DNA of 32,597 bases from Bacteroidales bacterium. Lineage in GTDB: Bacteria > Bacteroidota > Bacteroidia > Bacteroidales > UBA932. Location of the stretch: NCBI GenBank assembly GCA_016281435.1, contig JAEEIQ010000050.1:1-32597 (forward strand), read 5' to 3'. The stretch's first letter is position 1; each line of letters opens with the position of its first letter. The notes beneath the pieces are model-generated. The model saw only the letters and a program-made list of their open reading frames with translations. It was not told the origin of the DNA and did not search any database. A program made the translations under genes and the position numbers. Below are positions 14,189 through 22,257 of this stretch, piece after piece.

Positions 14189-14273
14189 GCCCGAGTGGCG
14201 GAATTGGTAGACGCGCTGGACTCAAAATCCTGTGTCCTTAAAAGACGTGCCGGTTCGAGCCCGGCCCCGGGCA
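14189..14273 (+). tRNA. tRNA-Leu (anticodon CAA)
   Basis: An 85-base class II tRNA read from its cloverleaf: acceptor GCCCGAG / CCCGGGC, D-arm GCG-GAATTGGTAGA-CGC, anticodon loop CTCAAAA giving CAA for UUG codons, long variable arm TGTC-CTTAAAA-GACG, T-arm GCCGG-TTCGAGC-CCGGC, discriminator A. The 3' CCA is not encoded. Two non-canonical pairs occur, A-C in the acceptor stem and U-U in the anticodon stem. All identity elements for leucine (long variable arm, A73) are present. Confidence 0.93.
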
Positions 14274-14277
14274 CATA

Positions 14278-14304
14278 GAAGCCTCCCTGTTTCGGGGAGG
14301 CTTC
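14278..14304. terminator. terminator-like hairpin after tRNA-Leu
   Basis: GAAGCCTCCC (14278-14287) pairs perfectly with GGGAGGCTTC (14295-14304) around a 7-base loop. It lies between the tRNA and the converging M64 peptidase gene and can serve both. The U-tract is poor on both strands (TTCG on plus, TATG on minus). Confidence 0.65.
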
Positions 14305-14308
14305 TTCG

Positions 14309-17300
14309 TCAGGGTTCCACGATTACGGGCGGGGTGTGCTGCGGGAACTCGCGCTCTATTACGCGGCCGTCGTGGAGCGTGACCTTCAGGGGACTGCGGG
14401 GCTTCTTCTTGAAGGACGACCGCGTCGCCCACGGGGACGGCGCCTTGTCGAAGGCGACGAATTCCTCGTAGTTGTAGTTGGCGGCGATGTAGGATGCCCA
14501 ATTGCCGTATCCGGACGTCACGCCGCTGCCTGCCAGCCACATCTTGGTCCACTGGTAGATTGCCTCCCTGGAGGGAGCGTTGAAGCGGTCCCCGCCCTCT
14601 GCCGTTTGAATATTCATAACTGAATTCTCCGAAGGCCGGTACCAGCCGTAATTGGCATAATTTGCCCCTTCGAATACTCCCAAGCCTTCACTCGCATACC
14701 TGGGATCGGAAAGGAAATTGCGCCAGCGAACCTGCGCGGGGTCGGAAACATTATCCACATTGGCGTCGAGTCCATAGTTTACCCAGTACGGGTAGCTCGA
14801 CGGAGCAGATCCCGGATTCGACGAGTTCGCGTTATACTCGTCTCCCAGTTTGCCTATACCGTGACCGAGAGTCTCGTGCGTAAAGGTAGGAAGGAAGTCT
14901 CCCGGGGCCGCGGGAGTGTAGGCAATCGAATAATTCCACTTGTCAAAGGAGTTGTAGTTCCAGTAGCATGTTCCGCCATAAGTGGAAGTGTTCATGATAA
15001 CACCGATAACGGCATTGCTGCAGTCCCTGCCGGTCGCGGAGCTGACAAAGGCCAGTATGTCGCCATGGTTTCCTTCGACCGTAGATGCTCTTTCAGGATC
15101 CGTGTGCCTCGTGCCGAAAATGGTACAACTGCCGCTCCGGACCCCCGTCCCTTCCGTCCTGGAATGGGCATAGACAAGCCAGACATTATAGTATTCCGCA
15201 AGTTTGTCGTACGGCTCCTGGTGGAGGAACTGTTCCGCGCAGGCGGTAAGGTAAGCCTCCATCGTCCCGCCAACGGTATTGTTCTCTGCCGAGAACCCGT
15301 CTCCCGTGATGACAAGATCGAGGCCCGGGCCCTTGGTGGCGGCATGGTACAGGACAGCCTCTCCGTTCGGATGGACCGGTCCCGTGCCGTCCGCATCGCT
15401 CTTGTAGAGGATATTGGGCAGGTCATACACGTAGTCGCCGCCGTCCTGGGTTTCCCTTCTCACCAACTCGCGCTGGGGAGTCAGCCTGAAGTACCCGTTC
15501 GGGTGATAATACTTGCTGCCGTAATCCAGGAAAGAGTCCTTGGGGACCACTATGGTACAACCGGTAAAGGCGCATCCCCTGATCTCAAGATAAGTGAGCG
15601 TCTCCGACATGAGCAGTTTTCCCGGAATCGGTCCTCCGAGGGGATAACAATTGAACAGCGAAAGCTCTGTAAGTGAAGGCATATCCGCAATCCACTCGGG
15701 AAGATCGCCCTGGATGCGGCAGTCTTCCAGACTGAAGGACTTAAGTTTAGTCAGCGTCTTGAGGGATTCAGGGACAGGAGCTGTCACCTTGTCGCCGAAA
15801 CCATGCAATCCAAAGTGCTCCAGGTTCTTCATGTATCCGATATCTTCGAGCGTGGTAATCGTCCCGCCCAGCGAATAGTAATCGGAGAAGGCAACGAAAT
15901 AATCGATCTTTTCCAATTCGTAGGCAGAAAATTGCCCGTCTCCATTGACGTCATTGTTGGGATATACCTGAAGGATCAGATCGCGTAGGGCGGGGCTGGC
16001 AAATTCGACAGGGGCCAGCAGATTCTCGCCTTTATAGCGTATTTCAGCATTCCGGGCAACTCCGTACAAACCCGGAATCTCCATTCCGGTCATCAGCCAT
16101 ATGGTTCTTATCGACCAGGAAGCCGCCACGCTTGAAATGGATATCTGCTTGATTCCCGGGCACATGCTCAGGTCTATTTCCTCAGGAGGCGAAGCAATCG
16201 TATCGATATTGAGGTATGCAAGATCAAAGGCTTCCTCCGGGAGGATAATATCGGAATATGAGAGGGCCCGGCAGTATCCGACATACAGATTACGCAGCCT
16301 GGGACATGGCGCGATAATCTTGGACAATGACGGACACGATTCAACGGAAAGGTAATAAAGCTTCTTGTAGGGGGAACAATCCAAAGTAGTCAGCCAGGGA
16401 CAATCGCGAAGATATAGGTTTTGAATATTCTTGAACCTGGCGATATCCAATCCAGTCAGGGACGCGCAGCCGCTTACCGTCAGATCGGAAAGGTCGGGAG
16501 CACTGACAGTAAGACTATTGAGTTTCGGAAGACTGTTCAAGGATACCTGTTTCAGCTTCGGATTGCCGGACAAGTCAATCTCCTCGATGTCGGCGCCACC
16601 ATCCGGGGCCGTCCAGTAAAACCTCAAGAACTCCAGGTTGGGGAAATACTCCAGGCCCTGTACCGACTTGATGCCCGGAGTCTCGTTAAGAGTCATTTCT
16701 ATAACCTTCACATTGTCGCATTCCGCCTTCGAGAGATTCTTGTCCCCGTTTTCATCGAACTGACCCAGGAGCCAGGCGTAGAATGCCGCATCGGGAATAT
16801 ACATCTGACCGGCTGCTTTCTGGGTAATGGTCACCGTCCTGGACTGCCCGAGCGCGGGAGCCGTAATCACCACCTCGCCGGTACGGTCAGAATTGGAGGC
16901 GTTCTCAGCTATCTGCAGGGATATGCTTCTGTTTTTCAGTGCCCTTGTATCCGTTACGCTTATCCAATCGCATTTCGACTCCGCCATTACCTCGACGCTG
17001 GAACGGGACCTCAGTTCGAGTATCTGTTTCACGGAACTGACCGTGTATTGTTCCTTGAAATCAGGCAGGAAAGCGTCGGCTCCGTCCTGCCGGATGGTGA
17101 CCGTCTGGGACAACCTCTCAGGAATATCATGATACCCCTCGAAGACAAAGGGCGTTCCGGCTTTCAGCACATATACCGTACTGGTTTCCGGAGAGAGATA
17201 GAAGTCGTATGTCCCCGGCTCCATTTTATAATTGCCGCCACCCTGCGTGAGGAACACCTTCACATCGGCAGGAAGGGTGGGGCCGGGATTGGACATCGCT

Positions 17301-18610
17301 CCAAGATTCTCGTCCCAGTTCTTGTTTTTCCGGAATTTGAATTCGTCGGTGGCCGTGAAGGAAACGCCCCTGGCCACGTGCCATTTCCCGTCTGTCTTCA
17401 TCCCGATGTCCCGGGTCCAATTGTCGCCGTTCATCGTACCGATGATGCTCCATGGACCGGGATCGGAGAAAACCGTAATCTCCTCTCCGCCGGCAAAAGT
17501 CACGGTACATTCCCGAACATCATAGCCCGTGTTAGGGTCCACCTCGAAATAATACGAAACCTGGCCCATCGACCTTGTAGTCACCCTGCGGACCCAGGAT
17601 TCGGAGATGCTGACATCCAGGTCCATGTTCGTAGAGGCTTCCATGCTGACCCTCCCCCCGGCCGCTCCTATATCGTATACGGACTGCGATATGACCAGGG
17701 CGTCTTTCTGCATCTGCGTCACGGTCACTGTCGCTTCGACTCCGCTTTGGGAGTTCCTGAACGATATCTTCCCGACCCTGGCGTCATACCCCTCGTTAGG
17801 GGCCGCCCTGAAGGTGTAGCTATGCGTACTCATGGACCTCGTGGTGACTTCGCTCAGCCACTCCGCACCCGAGGCGATGGACATCGTCACGTCCACATTT
17901 GAATTCACATCCACGGTGAAGGTGCCGCCACCGGTCCTGACGGCCACGTTTTCGGACGAGAGTATTATCGAAGGCGCGCCCGCCTCCTGGTAAATCGTGA
18001 TCCGTTCGCTGCCGAGGGCGCTGCTTACCGTGACGGTGCCTTCCCTCTTGCGCGTATCTTCATTCCTGTCGACGATGAAGGTGGTTTCACTGGCCACAAG
18101 CGCCCTGGTGGACGCCCGGTGGATCCAGTCGGCGTCTATTTCAATACCGTATTCTATATTGGCCTTCACTTCGATGGTGAAACTGCCGCCTTCCGCCCCG
18201 AACTGAGTCTTGGACGGAGTCTGTGTGAGGGCGTCCTTCTGCTTCTGCGTGACCGTCACGGAGGCCGATGCCGTGCCGCACTTGATGCGCAGGGCGGCGC
18301 TTCTGTCGTCGGGAGTCTCGTTGGGCTCCGCGGTCACGGTGACGCTGGCCTTTCCTGCCGGGCCGCTTTCCGGCTGTATGCCGAGCCAGCCCGCCCTGTC
18401 GTTGGACGGCTCCACGGTCCAGTCCCCGCCGGATTCGAAACTGAAGGTCGCGCTCCCGCCGCCTGCGCCTATGGTGACGGAAGACGGAGACGTCATCTTC
18501 ACTTCATGTCTGGAGTTCTGCGATCCTCCACCCTCAGGCTCCTTGACGCAGGCTGAAGCGGCGATTATCGCCATAACGGTTATGACGGAATACTTGATCG
18601 TGTCTTTCAT
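14309..18610 (-). CDS. Giant lipoprotein: BACON repeats, SusE-like module, LRRs and M64 metallopeptidase
   Basis: A 1433-residue surface lipoprotein (Cys21 after IIAASA). In order: four BACON-type beta-sandwiches (about 35-380) marked by W-I/L followed by TR-S/A-M/L and an xxNxxxxxRxGxI strand; a SusE/SusF-like carbohydrate-binding module (about 383-486, WSIIGTMNGDNW to VYVLKAG); a fifth BACON (about 500-600, WISVTDTRAL); an EF-hand-like loop DENGDKNLSKAE near 617; leucine-rich repeats (about 640-860); a second loop DVNGDGQFSAYE near 886; more LRRs (about 905-1010); and an M64 (IgA peptidase) domain (about 1090-1370) with the zinc motif HETLGHGIGKLGDEY near 1245. M64 enzymes include IgA-cleaving and mucin-degrading gut proteases. 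The gene follows a short membrane HTH protein by 12 bases and is probably controlled by it. Confidence 0.88.
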   Translation of the reverse strand: MKDTIKYSVITVMAIIAASACVKEPEGGGSQNSRHEVKMTSPSSVTIGAGGGSATFSFESGGDWTVEPSNDRAGWLGIQPESGPAGKASVTVTAEPNETPDDRSAALRIKCGTASASVTVTQKQKDALTQTPSKTQFGAEGGSFTIEVKANIEYGIEIDADWIHRASTRALVASETTFIVDRNEDTRKREGTVTVSSALGSERITIYQEAGAPSIILSSENVAVRTGGGTFTVDVNSNVDVTMSIASGAEWLSEVTTRSMSTHSYTFRAAPNEGYDARVGKISFRNSQSGVEATVTVTQMQKDALVISQSVYDIGAAGGRVSMEASTNMDLDVSISESWVRRVTTRSMGQVSYYFEVDPNTGYDVRECTVTFAGGEEITVFSDPGPWSIIGTMNGDNWTRDIGMKTDGKWHVARGVSFTATDEFKFRKNKNWDENLGAMSNPGPTLPADVKVFLTQGGGNYKMEPGTYDFYLSPETSTVYVLKAGTPFVFEGYHDIPERLSQTVTIRQDGADAFLPDFKEQYTVSSVKQILELRSRSSVEVMAESKCDWISVTDTRALKNRSISLQIAENASNSDRTGEVVITAPALGQSRTVTITQKAAGQMYIPDAAFYAWLLGQFDENGDKNLSKAECDNVKVIEMTLNETPGIKSVQGLEYFPNLEFLRFYWTAPDGGADIEEIDLSGNPKLKQVSLNSLPKLNSLTVSAPDLSDLTVSGCASLTGLDIARFKNIQNLYLRDCPWLTTLDCSPYKKLYYLSVESCPSLSKIIAPCPRLRNLYVGYCRALSYSDIILPEEAFDLAYLNIDTIASPPEEIDLSMCPGIKQISISSVAASWSIRTIWLMTGMEIPGLYGVARNAEIRYKGENLLAPVEFASPALRDLILQVYPNNDVNGDGQFSAYELEKIDYFVAFSDYYSLGGTITTLEDIGYMKNLEHFGLHGFGDKVTAPVPESLKTLTKLKSFSLEDCRIQGDLPEWIADMPSLTELSLFNCYPLGGPIPGKLLMSETLTYLEIRGCAFTGCTIVVPKDSFLDYGSKYYHPNGYFRLTPQRELVRRETQDGGDYVYDLPNILYKSDADGTGPVHPNGEAVLYHAATKGPGLDLVITGDGFSAENNTVGGTMEAYLTACAEQFLHQEPYDKLAEYYNVWLVYAHSRTEGTGVRSGSCTIFGTRHTDPERASTVEGNHGDILAFVSSATGRDCSNAVIGVIMNTSTYGGTCYWNYNSFDKWNYSIAYTPAAPGDFLPTFTHETLGHGIGKLGDEYNANSSNPGSAPSSYPYWVNYGLDANVDNVSDPAQVRWRNFLSDPRYASEGLGVFEGANYANYGWYRPSENSVMNIQTAEGGDRFNAPSREAIYQWTKMWLAGSGVTSGYGNWASYIAANYNYEEFVAFDKAPSPWATRSSFKKKPRSPLKVTLHDGRVIEREFPQHTPPVIVEP

Positions 18611-18622
18611 AAGGAGAAGTGG

Positions 18623-18937
18623 TTAAAACGGGAGCTGATAATCTCCCGGATATTTTTTCTTGATGCGATATTTCATGGTATATACGCTGGATGGCTCCAC
18701 GCGCATGGCCTTGGATATATCTTCGGTACTCTTCCCTTCCAGGAACAGGGCAAGATACTTTTTCTCGATGACAGACAAAGGCTTGACGGCTGCCTGAAGG
18801 ATAGAGTGGGCGGCGGCGGAATCGCTTTCGGGCAACCGGTCCGGGCGGATGGAACGCTTCCACCGGGCAAACAGCAGGAACACCATGAGCAGGGTAACCA
18901 GTCCCACGGCGAGGCAGAGCGAAAGCAGTATTATCAC
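18623..18937 (-). CDS. Short membrane-anchored LuxR-type HTH protein
   Basis: About 104 residues from GTG 18937, which has GGAAGG four bases upstream; a GTG at 18949 and a TTG at 18973 are in frame, but the TTG lies upstream of the -7 box. One N-terminal membrane helix (about residues 2-25, ending MVFLLFARWKR) is followed by a linker and a C-terminal HTH: PLSVIEKKYLALFLEGKSTE, DISKAM, then SSVYTMKYRIKKKYP. This HTH is closely related to the C-terminus of the 434-residue TPR regulator next door (shared GKSTE and SVYTMKYRIKKKYP), but no sensory domain is present. It is probably a membrane-tethered transcription factor facing the cytoplasm. It precedes the M64 lipoprotein gene by 12 bases in one transcript and has a strong promoter with repeated TAGACAAA sites. 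Confidence 0.8.
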   Translation of the reverse strand: MIILLSLCLAVGLVTLLMVFLLFARWKRSIRPDRLPESDSAAAHSILQAAVKPLSVIEKKYLALFLEGKSTEDISKAMRVEPSSVYTMKYRIKKKYPGDYQLPF

Positions 18938-18953
18938 GAGTCCTTCCACATTA

Positions 18954-18984
18954 CAAAAATATGGAAGGGGCAACGGCGTTCAAA
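18954..18984 (-). promoter_or_regulatory. promoter of the HTH-M64 peptidase operon
   Basis: On the minus strand TTTG (18984-18981), a 19-base spacer and TATTTTTG (18961-18954) form a perfect Bacteroidetes promoter. The transcript would start near 18948, just before the GGAAGG at 18947-18942. Confidence 0.8.
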
Positions 18985-19032
18985 TAGACAAATCTAGACA
19001 AAAGATGTCAAGAAACGGAAAGATTTGTCTAT
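18984..19032. promoter_or_regulatory. operator-like repeats: three TAGACAAA half-sites
   Basis: A 12-base perfect inverted repeat, ATAGACAAATCT (18984-18995) and AGATTTGTCTAT (19021-19032), brackets a further TAGACAAA at 18995-19002. The first two half-sites (18985 and 18995) are direct repeats exactly 10 bases apart and abut the -33 element of the HTH-M64 promoter, the usual place for an activator. Confidence 0.65.
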
Positions 19033-19038
19033 GTCGCG

Positions 19039-20343
19039 CTAGAAAGGAAGGGGGAAGGACTCCGGGTATTTCTTTTTGATGCGATATTTCATCGTGTACA
19101 CGCTCGCCGGCGCAACATTCATGGCATCAGCGATTTCCTCGGTCGATTTACCCGACATGAAGAGCATGATGTACTTCCGCTCCACGGCGGAAAGGGGTTT
19201 GAGGGCGGACGAGAACACCTGGGCGGCTTTGTCGGGAGACACCTTCTCCGTCAGGGCGCGGACTCCGGCGTCCGTCTCGACGAGGGCCTCGACGGCGGCA
19301 GTGTAGCGGCCTTCTTCCCTGTTGCGGATAAGCAGCCTGTAGTAGAAGACAAGGGCTATGAGAAGCAAGGACAGGATAGCCAGAGAAACCATCCACCCCC
19401 GCACTTTGGCAAGACGCACCTCAACCTTTGCCACATCGTATTTCGACTCGGCCTCACGCACGGCGGCGTTTCGCTGGGCGCTGAAGCGGAGCTTGTCGTT
19501 CTCGGCCTTCAGAGTCTGATATTCGAGAGCCTTCTGAAAATTTCCCATCGAGGAGTAAACCTCCACGAAAAACCCGTAAGCCTCGCCACGCTCGGTGATG
19601 ACCGTATTCGGACTGGAAGCCTCCACGCTGTCTATCAGGGCCAGGACGGCGTCCATCTCCGCAATGGCCTCGTCATTCTTCCCGTCATAATAAAGGAGCC
19701 AGGCCCGGAGGTCCCGGATGGACACATCGATCTGTTGGTGCTCGAACGGCCTCAGGTAAGCCGTCTCCTTGTTCGACTTGTCGGCCAGATCGAGGTATTT
19801 GGCGATGGAATCACGCACCGGAGGATCGCAGTAAAGGTCGTAGCATACGGCCATGTTGTAATAGTTCCAGGCCGGCACGATGGCCTGGACCCTGTAGTCC
19901 TCCTGAGTCATCCGCTCCTGGAAGGCGACCGCTTTCCTGAGCGCCCCGAACATGGCGTCGCGGGTGGTTTCCGCCCCATCCTGCTCATACACCGAGGCAT
20001 AGTATGTGCCGAGGACAGAGTAATAACTGTATCCGGCGCCGGTGTTTTCCGGATGGTCCTTCGCCAGACTCTCCATGCGGTCGAGGATGCGGCGCATCCC
20101 GAGGGTGTCCCGCTGGTCCAGATAGTTCGTGGCCATCTCATAAAGGGCGCAGGCCTCAAATGCATATTCCCCCTTCGCGTGGCACTCGTCGGCAAACCCC
20201 AGGAACAGGGCATGGGCCTTCTCCGGAGACTCCTTCATCGCCATCTGATGGATCCTGTTCCTCTGGGCAAAAAAGTCCGCCTCCCGCTTTCCGCAGGAAA
20301 TGAGAATCAGCATAACTGCCAAAATGGCACCGGAACGGCTCAT
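19039..20343 (-). CDS. Lipoprotein-signal TPR regulator with TM helix and LuxR-type HTH
   Basis: A 434-residue regulator. The start MSRSGAILAVMLILISC has a lipobox Cys17; the upstream ATG at 20355 and the longer frame run into the promoter. Residues about 20-300 are helical repeats of the TPR type (AHALFLGFADECHAKGEYAF, GNFQKALEYQTLKAEND), followed by a coiled coil, one membrane helix (about 320-342, WMVSLAILSLLLIALVFYY), a linker, and a C-terminal HTH (ALKPLSAVERKYIMLFMSGK, STEEIADAM, SVYTMKYRIKKKYP). The topology implied is periplasmic TPR sensor, single crossing, cytoplasmic DNA-binding domain. It is divergent from the TPR histidine kinase, and its own stop lies upstream of the HTH-M64 promoter with the operator-like repeats in between. 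Its targets are unknown; that promoter is the natural candidate. Confidence 0.85.
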   Translation of the reverse strand: MSRSGAILAVMLILISCGKREADFFAQRNRIHQMAMKESPEKAHALFLGFADECHAKGEYAFEACALYEMATNYLDQRDTLGMRRILDRMESLAKDHPENTGAGYSYYSVLGTYYASVYEQDGAETTRDAMFGALRKAVAFQERMTQEDYRVQAIVPAWNYYNMAVCYDLYCDPPVRDSIAKYLDLADKSNKETAYLRPFEHQQIDVSIRDLRAWLLYYDGKNDEAIAEMDAVLALIDSVEASSPNTVITERGEAYGFFVEVYSSMGNFQKALEYQTLKAENDKLRFSAQRNAAVREAESKYDVAKVEVRLAKVRGWMVSLAILSLLLIALVFYYRLLIRNREEGRYTAAVEALVETDAGVRALTEKVSPDKAAQVFSSALKPLSAVERKYIMLFMSGKSTEEIADAMNVAPASVYTMKYRIKKKYPESFPLPF

Positions 20344-20360
20344 ATATAATTCCATTTCCA

Positions 20361-20391
20361 GAAAGATACACAGCCTTTTTCGAAAAAACAA
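20361..20391 (-). promoter_or_regulatory. promoter of the TPR-HTH regulator gene
   Basis: On the minus strand TTG (20391-20389), a 20-base spacer and TATCTTTC (20368-20361), one mismatch from TAnnTTTG. The ATG at 20343 is 18 bases downstream of the box. Confidence 0.6.
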
Positions 20392-20430
20392 TAAGGTTGA
20401 TTGGAATAACCGCCCGGAAGACAACGACGC

Positions 20431-20446
20431 TACATATTATTATGTA
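20431..20446. promoter_or_regulatory. palindrome TACATA-N4-TATGTA
   Basis: A 6+6 base inverted repeat with an AT-only centre sits directly upstream of the kinase gene's -33 TTG and between the two divergent promoters. It is a candidate binding site for the response regulator or the TPR-HTH protein. Confidence 0.45.
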
Positions 20447-20448
20447 TC

Positions 20449-20477
20449 TTGTTTTCCCGACAAAAGACATATCTTTG
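20449..20477 (+). promoter_or_regulatory. promoter of the histidine kinase-response regulator operon
   Basis: TTG at 20449-20451, an 18-base spacer and TATCTTTG at 20470-20477. The ATG at 20482 follows the box by only four bases, so the transcript is predicted to be leaderless. Confidence 0.7.
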
Positions 20478-20481
20478 CAAT

Positions 20482-22257
20482 ATGCGAAGAACTGCATGGT
20501 TAATAGCGCTTTTTCTCCCGGTCCTTCCGCTGTATGGCAAAGATTATTACCAGGAAGCGGAAAAGGCGTATTATGAATCGCGCTACGCCGAAGCAATCAT
20601 GACCGCCCGCGAGGGCCTTTCGCAATCCGGCTTGCAGGAGGGCGACGCCGTTGAACTATATTCCATCCTGGGCTGTTCCTACTCCCGCCTGGGCGACTTC
20701 GACAAGGCGGCCGATTTCATGATCCGCTGCTATGAATGGGACAAGGAGCACGGGGAAGAGAAGGGGCTGACATCGTCCCTCATCAACCTCGCCTCGATGT
20801 ACGTATATGCAGGCAAGCCGGAACTCGCCGCCGGATACGCTCTGGAGGCTATCGCCAACGAAGAATCGATAGGACGGCCGGATAAGCTCTCTATGGCCTG
20901 CGGGAAGGCTTGCGACGTATACCATGCTGCCGGAAATGACTCTCTGGCCCTTGCTTACGCGGACCGCGCGGTCTCGATTGCCGCAAGGGAGCTGGACCGC
21001 ACCGCCCAGGCCATCCGCCGAAGCCAGAGGGCATACGCGCTGGAAGGTCTCGGCCGGTATGACGCCGCACTGAACGATCTTCTTTTCGCGGAAGACGTTT
21101 TCCGCAAGGAGAACATCAGGCAGTCCCTCAGCATAGTTTGCTTCCAGCTGGGACAGGAATATGGCCGCCGGGGGAGGACCGCCTCCGAAAGGCAGTATCT
21201 GAAGGAAGCCGCCGGACTGGCCATGGAACTCGGAGACCAGCCCCTGCTGGAAAAGATTTACCACCGGCTGGCCCTGGCGGCAAGGGATAACGACCCGGAC
21301 GCAGCATTCGGCTATCTGGAGCAGAGCATGGCCCTGAAGGACAGCATTTCACGGCGCAAGAGTTCCAAAGCCATGGAACTTTTCAATATCGAGTACGAAA
21401 CCCTGAGACGCGAACGTACCATAGCGCTGCAGAAGTCCGAGATTGCCGGAGAAAGACGGATGAACCTGGTCCTGACCCTTCTCGCCCTTCTTCTGCTTAC
21501 CGTCGCGGCGGTAATCCTGCTGTACACCTTCCGGCTCGGCAAAGAACGCCGCAAGCTCAAGGAAAGCAATGCCCAGAAAGACTTCCTGTTCAAGGTAGTC
21601 TCCCATGACATACACGCTCCGGCGATGGCCCAGTTGAGGAGCATGCAGATGCTCCGCACGCACGGAGCCGGGCTGCATCCTTCCGAACTCGGCCAGGTTT
21701 ACCTCCAGCTGGAACGCCAGGCAGAATCCGAAGTCGAGCTCATCGACAATGTCCTGCGATGGGCAAGGACGAAGACGGAGGCCCCTGAACCGGTCCGCTT
21801 CGCCTTGGACGAGATGGTCGGGGAAGTCATAGGACAGTATTCCGGCAGCGCGCGGTCAAAAGACATTTCCGTCAGCCTGGAATCCCCCGACGACATCGTA
21901 GTTTGTTCCATACGGAGCAACCTGATGCTGGCGCTCCGCAACCTTCTTTCCAACGCCATAAAATTCTCGCCCAAGGGCTCACCGGTCACGATCGCGATCG
22001 AACCGGTCACGGACGGAGCCCTGCTCAGCGTCTCCGACAGGGGCATCGGGATTCCGAAAGACAGGATCCCGTCCATCTTCAACGCGGACGGCTCTTTCCG
22101 CAGAAGCGGCACGGACGGAGAACCGTCCAACGGTCTCGGCCTCACCGTGACACGTGACCTCGTGGAGGAAACAGGATCGACAATCGGCGTCGAAAGCGAA
22201 GAAGGAAACGGCAGCCGTTTCACCATCCACATCAAAAACCTGCAGGAAAATGCCTGA
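20482..22257 (+). CDS. TPR-containing sensor histidine kinase
   Basis: A 591-residue kinase: signal sequence MRRTAWLIALFLPVLPLYG, periplasmic TPR array (about 25-290; AEKAYYESRYAEAIMTARE, LGDFDKAADFMIRCYEW), a coiled coil, one membrane helix (about 326-348, LVLTLLALLLLTVAAVILLY), then HisKA with phospho-acceptor His375 in KVVSHDIHAPA and an HATPase domain with LRNLLSNAIKFSP (N box), SVSDRGIGIP (G1) and GLGLTVTRDLVEE (G2). It would sense an envelope signal through the TPRs and phosphorylate the response regulator encoded next, whose ATG overlaps the kinase stop by 8 bases. The start at 20482 keeps the complete signal sequence; the frame upstream crosses the promoter. Confidence 0.93.
   Translation: MRRTAWLIALFLPVLPLYGKDYYQEAEKAYYESRYAEAIMTAREGLSQSGLQEGDAVELYSILGCSYSRLGDFDKAADFMIRCYEWDKEHGEEKGLTSSLINLASMYVYAGKPELAAGYALEAIANEESIGRPDKLSMACGKACDVYHAAGNDSLALAYADRAVSIAARELDRTAQAIRRSQRAYALEGLGRYDAALNDLLFAEDVFRKENIRQSLSIVCFQLGQEYGRRGRTASERQYLKEAAGLAMELGDQPLLEKIYHRLALAARDNDPDAAFGYLEQSMALKDSISRRKSSKAMELFNIEYETLRRERTIALQKSEIAGERRMNLVLTLLALLLLTVAAVILLYTFRLGKERRKLKESNAQKDFLFKVVSHDIHAPAMAQLRSMQMLRTHGAGLHPSELGQVYLQLERQAESEVELIDNVLRWARTKTEAPEPVRFALDEMVGEVIGQYSGSARSKDISVSLESPDDIVVCSIRSNLMLALRNLLSNAIKFSPKGSPVTIAIEPVTDGALLSVSDRGIGIPKDRIPSIFNADGSFRRSGTDGEPSNGLGLTVTRDLVEETGSTIGVESEEGNGSRFTIHIKNLQENA

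Noticed and set aside
14119..14274. 52-codon N-terminal extension of AroB
   Set aside because: It runs antisense through the tRNA-Leu gene and its promoter; DHQ synthases begin close to MNKIKIKSG.
16421..17902. 493-codon open frame opposite the M64 peptidase gene
   Set aside because: No promoter, no domain, and the other strand encodes clear BACON and LRR repeats through the whole region.
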